Position numbers and translations under genes: made by a program. The notes below the pieces were generated by a model. The model was not told the DNA's origin and searched no databases. It worked only from the letters and a program-made list of their open reading frames with translations. From contig WELB01000316.1 of NCBI GenBank assembly GCA_009602725.1, positions 64,918 through 124,495 of the forward strand: a stretch of DNA of 59,578 nucleotides. Direction: 5' to 3'. Within the stretch, counting starts at the first letter, position 1, and every line of letters begins with the position of its first letter. This stretch comes from Spirogloea muscicola. Its lineage: Eukaryota > Streptophyta > Zygnematophyceae > Spirogloeales > Spirogloeaceae. Of the stretch, positions 56,202 through 59,578 are shown in pieces.

Positions 56202-59200
56202 TCAGCTGCTGACTAGTCGGGAGATGGCTCCTTGTGCCCACTCTGCCGTGTCTTTCAATTGAGGGTCATCAAACTGCAAGCACTCCTCAATGAACTCCCT
56301 ATAGAATGGGTGTTGCGCAAATAATTGGGCTGCAGAACTTCCCAGTGTGTCGGCCAAGTCGCCCATAACACCAATTGCTGCCTTGGTGACCAATTCATCC
56401 CTGCATGGATATGACACTCGGCAACTTGTAAGAAGGATAGCCCGCTCTCTGGATAAATCTCGGCCGACATGTCTCAGCCATCTGCAAAGAGCACAACGGT
56501 AGATGTCGTTGTCTGTGTGGACGTGGAGGTGCTTACCTATCCTTATCGTTAAAGACATTCTCTATGAAGAAAAGGATATGCTCAGCGAACGGGCTCATAA
56601 TCTCTGGCTTCGTGCTTTTGAAGCCCTGGAAAATTCCAGAGTACGCCTCAAAGATGCCGGCTCGCAATTGATTATTGTACTCAATCAGCTCATCATCTCC
56701 AGCTGTATGGTGCGAGGCCGAAAGTTCTGCAGCGCTCTGAAGCATGGGCATAGCGTAGGACAGATACTTCTCAAAATGCTCTCCAATCGCCAGCGCAATA
56801 TCTCCAAAGCAGGAGAAGATTGGAGGCTTCACGCTGCGGTGCAGTTGGTTACTGGATAAATCCTGGAGCAACTGTGTCATGATGCCATCACAGTATGGCA
56901 GCACCTTGTCATCCAGTGCTCGGCATATGTCACCTACAACACCCACTGTCACTGCGCAAACCTGTAGAGCAGCATACACACACATAGCAATGAGGACCTT
57001 CAGAGGGCAAGATCAGGTTGTCCAAGACGGGAAAGTAGGATACAGCTGCTTACAGAAGTTCTGCTCGTTGATGGTGATTAACTGGCCAACATTACCGCGA
57101 ATCAATTTGTGCGCACAATAAGGAGACTTGACTGCAAGCTGAGCAGTTCCTGATCATGACAAGCACCGTACATATAGATCAAAGACAAACTAGAAGCCAG
57201 CTTTCTCAAGTCTGGAAAGGGCACCTGATACTCCTCAAAATTCTGCAAGCCCATCTCCAAGTATTTGTAGAACTCCTGCAAGAACAGCCGAAATGCAAAA
57301 ATCAGAACGCAAAACTGACGAATATTCCAACAGAGGTTGCAGCCTGGAAGAGCTGCTTTGAGCAGAGGGACAATTGACGCACACAGATCCCCACGATAGA
57401 TGCTGGAGGTGCAAGCTCTTGCATTGTAATCTAGTGTAAGCGAATGCAGGCAGCCACAAGCAAACATCCGAGGAGCTACTTCAAAGCACATCGGAGTTGC
57501 TTGATTGTGCTTTTGTACAGCAAATAGCTACGCACCGCCATATACTTCCCAAAATCTGCACCAGTTGCGTAAGCAAGGGCTCCAATTGCTAGCATCGCTT
57601 CCTCATGCACCGTGGCGCTTCGGCAGGCGAAAACTCGTAGGAACAAGCTCATCATCTGGTCTGCAAACTGCACTATCCCGTACTTTGTTGCATCACTTGA
57701 ACCCAGCTTCTGTATGCTAACCTGCAGAACCCCACAGAGAAGAGCTTGCAGCTCGCTCTGTTTCTCCCTATCATCTGTTGAGACGATCTGCATCTGCAGG
57801 GTCTGATCCAGTTTCTGCATGACTACAGGGACCAGCTGCACGACAATGTTGGACGTGTCTTCCGTCGAGCACCGGACAACCTCATTGAGAGTCTCATACG
57901 CAGAGGAGCGCAACTGGGACTCTCCAGCATCTTCCCTGTCTGTGGTAGCAAGGAGCGCGAGAACAATGCCTTGGAAGTATGGCGACAAGGGAGAGCTCGC
58001 TCCCCCGGTCTCCTCGTAGCCCTGAGCAAGGAAGTAGAGGGCTCCACACACTTTCTCTGCCACATTTGCTGCGTCCTTTATGCTTTCGATGAGGACCCCA
58101 AGAATGGTTGGGAGATTGGTAGGGGTGATGACGGGAGTGTCAATGGAGGGGCCATGCAGGAACTCGAATATTCGCCCCAGCGTCCACGCCGTCGTGTCTT
58201 TCACGTGGTTGTTCTCGTCCTTCATCGCGTTGAGCATGAAGTTGAGAGCCATGTTGACCAGGGGCATGAGCTTCTCCAGAGACGGGCCTTCCAAGATGGA
58301 CCCAAATGCATAGGTGGCAGCCTCTCTGCAGCGCCAGTCGGGCTTCGTGATGTTCTCCTGGACGAAGGGCATCACCAGCGGGACAATGTCGTCCCCCACA
58401 GTGCGCGCCACGAGCCCCAAGCAGGTGCCGCCGGCCATGGAGAGGTTCCACGCTCCCTCCTCTGTGTCCTGGTCCTCCTGCTGCTTGGTGAGCGTCTCGA
58501 GCAGCATGGGAACCAGCGCAGGGAGGGCCTGCTTGATGAAGTTGAAGTTCGTCACCTCCGAGTCGCCCGTATACTCCTCCTGAATTTCAATCTCCTCGTC
58601 GCAGATGGTCGACCAGAGCTCTATGGCCTGCAGCGCCACCGGCTCATCGTCCTCCCTCGCCGCTTTTGACGTGATGACGAAGATGTCCTGCACAGCACGA
58701 GGCTGGCCCTCTCAATGTCTACCCACGACGCTGAGATTTAATGGAGGAGCAATGCAGTACCATGATGCGAGCCCAATGGGGCCCGTCCACCACATCGTAC
58801 TAGACCACATGTGGGTCGTCGTGCAGGTCGCAGGTGTGGGAAGTTGCAGGGTGGACCAGACCTGCATGTAGGTCGAGAGCTTCTCGTAGTACGTGGACGC
58901 GATGGAGACGAGGCACTCGAATGCCGCCTGGCGCACGCGGATGTCGGTGCTCAGGGTCGCCTCGCAGATGACCTGCATGATGTAGTTGCGCTCCATGTCG
59001 TTCTCGAAGTTGGTCTGCGCGAAGTCGAGGGCGTTGTAGAGCGCCCGGGTGGCCGCCAGCCGCACGTCCACGTTTGGCTCGTTCTTGTTCATGCCCTGGA
59101 CGACGGCGGTGAGCACGCTGTTGACCTGCTCCTGCTGCAGCACGTCCGACGAGATCTCCTCGCATACGTAGCCCAGCGTCTCCAGCGTGCTCTCCTTGAC

Positions 59201-59578
59201 GTGCGCCGGCTGCTCCCGCCCCGGGCCGCCCATGTTGGCCAGCAGGCTGGCCACGAGCTCCATCCACTCGCCGCGCGGCAGCTCGATGGCGGCCACCTTG
59301 GCGATCACTTGCGCCGCCGTGTGCCGCGCGTCGTGCACGGCGGACGGCAGCGTGCGCAGCAGCGCGGCCTTGACCTGCGCCTTCACGGCGGGCTCCACGC
59401 CCACCCAGCGCTGCGCGTAGTCGGCCTTGCGCGCCGCCTCCTTGGCGTCCAGCGAGTTCTTGAGGATGAGCCCCGCCAGGCGCCGCGAGTCCACCGGCTT
59501 CTCCTCCGCGCCCAGCTCCAGCGCCAGCGCCGCCAGGAACGCCGCGTGGCTCCGCTCCTGGAACGCCTTGAGGCTCTC
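56202..59578 (-). CDS. KPNB1: Importin subunit beta-1 (karyopherin beta-1), N terminus outside window
   Basis: Importin beta carries cargo, directly or with importin alpha, through nuclear pores and releases it on Ran-GTP. Five exons on the minus strand (>59578-58862, 58687-57536, 57275-57225, 56961-56537, 56400-56202) give 847 residues in one frame, so about 25 N-terminal codons are missing. HEAT-repeat blocks match the family throughout: SRRLAGLILK, YVCEEISSDVL, ETLGYVCEEI, EGAWNLSMAGGTCLGLVART, REAATYAFGSILEGP, DTTAWTLGRIFE, EFYKYLEMGLQNFEEYQ, LHRSVKPPIFSCFGDIALAI and AAIGVMGDLADTLGS. The acidic loop (CDEEIEIQEEY) is present. The 1152-nt second exon is by far the longest coding exon of the gene. 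No frame breaks are seen. Confidence 0.96.

Overview
The window is nuclear DNA from a green alga (Viridiplantae). It holds plant-type genes for chlorophyll breakdown (STAY-GREEN), plastid division (ARC5/DRP5B), cell-wall O-acetylation (TBL family), a VIH-type inositol pyrophosphate kinase and a plant-type cytosolic glycerol-3-phosphate dehydrogenase. All are cut by many short spliceosomal introns with GT-AG ends and strong TTGCAG-like acceptors. Exons are GC-rich and introns and intergenic DNA are more AT-rich. I cannot name the species; a chlorophyte such as a trebouxiophyte is possible. Nothing bacterial or viral was seen.

Layout. 1-300: 3' end of a LINE. 1353-4515 (+): NAD-dependent glycerol-3-phosphate dehydrogenase, 9 exons. 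5087-6928 (-): NCBP3-like cap-binding protein, head to head with a DDAH-family dimethylargininase (6927-8551, +). 9.1-9.8 kb: LINE 3' tails. 10025-10968: poly-A run and gap. 10969-11241 (+): last exon of mitochondrial complex I NDUFV1. 12161-13750 (-): alpha-crystallin/Hsp20 protein with a long low-complexity front half. 15132-17195 (-): mitochondrial-type lipoyl synthase. 17520-18990 (+): longest LINE fragment. 19460-28018 (+): VIH/PPIP5K, 29 exons. 29408-32169 (-): D-lactate dehydrogenase. 32170-32796: poly-A, gap, poly-A. 32797-35607 (+): ZRSR/U2AF35-related splicing factor. 35886-38388 (-): TBL/PC-esterase protein. 38.8-39.5 and 41.7-43.4 kb: more LINE 3' ends. 40752-41205 (-): 79-residue coiled-coil protein. 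44063-45169 (+): membrane protein with C-terminal zinc ribbon. 45.5-46.3 kb: AT-rich island. 46759-48018 (-): STAY-GREEN, cut by a gap. 50120-55376 (-): ARC5/DRP5B, 17 exons. 56202-59578 (-): importin beta-1, first ~25 codons outside the window.

The genes are mostly unrelated housekeeping genes and do not form one pathway. Two touch mRNA processing (NCBP3, ZRSR), two the plastid (STAY-GREEN, ARC5), and three mitochondrial metabolism (NDUFV1, lipoyl synthase, D-lactate dehydrogenase). Two pairs are head to head (NCBP3/DDAH and D-lactate dehydrogenase/ZRSR), and lipoyl synthase/VIH is a third pair with a LINE lodged in the shared upstream region.

The most novel-looking signal is in the LINE family. 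At least seven copies, on both strands, end in the same short hairpin (GGGCTGG, 5-nt loop, CCAGCCC) about 100-130 nt after a conserved ORF end (S-D-L-x-L-L-[ST]-R-G-Y-stop). A second 3'-end type keeps the hairpin idea but has a different last ~25 nt. The elements have no poly-A tail, so the hairpin is a good candidate for the RNA mark the reverse transcriptase reads. Assembly quality needs caution: two A-runs are exactly 122 nt long next to gaps, and the VIH and ZRSR genes carry small frame breaks at places where their families are strongly conserved.
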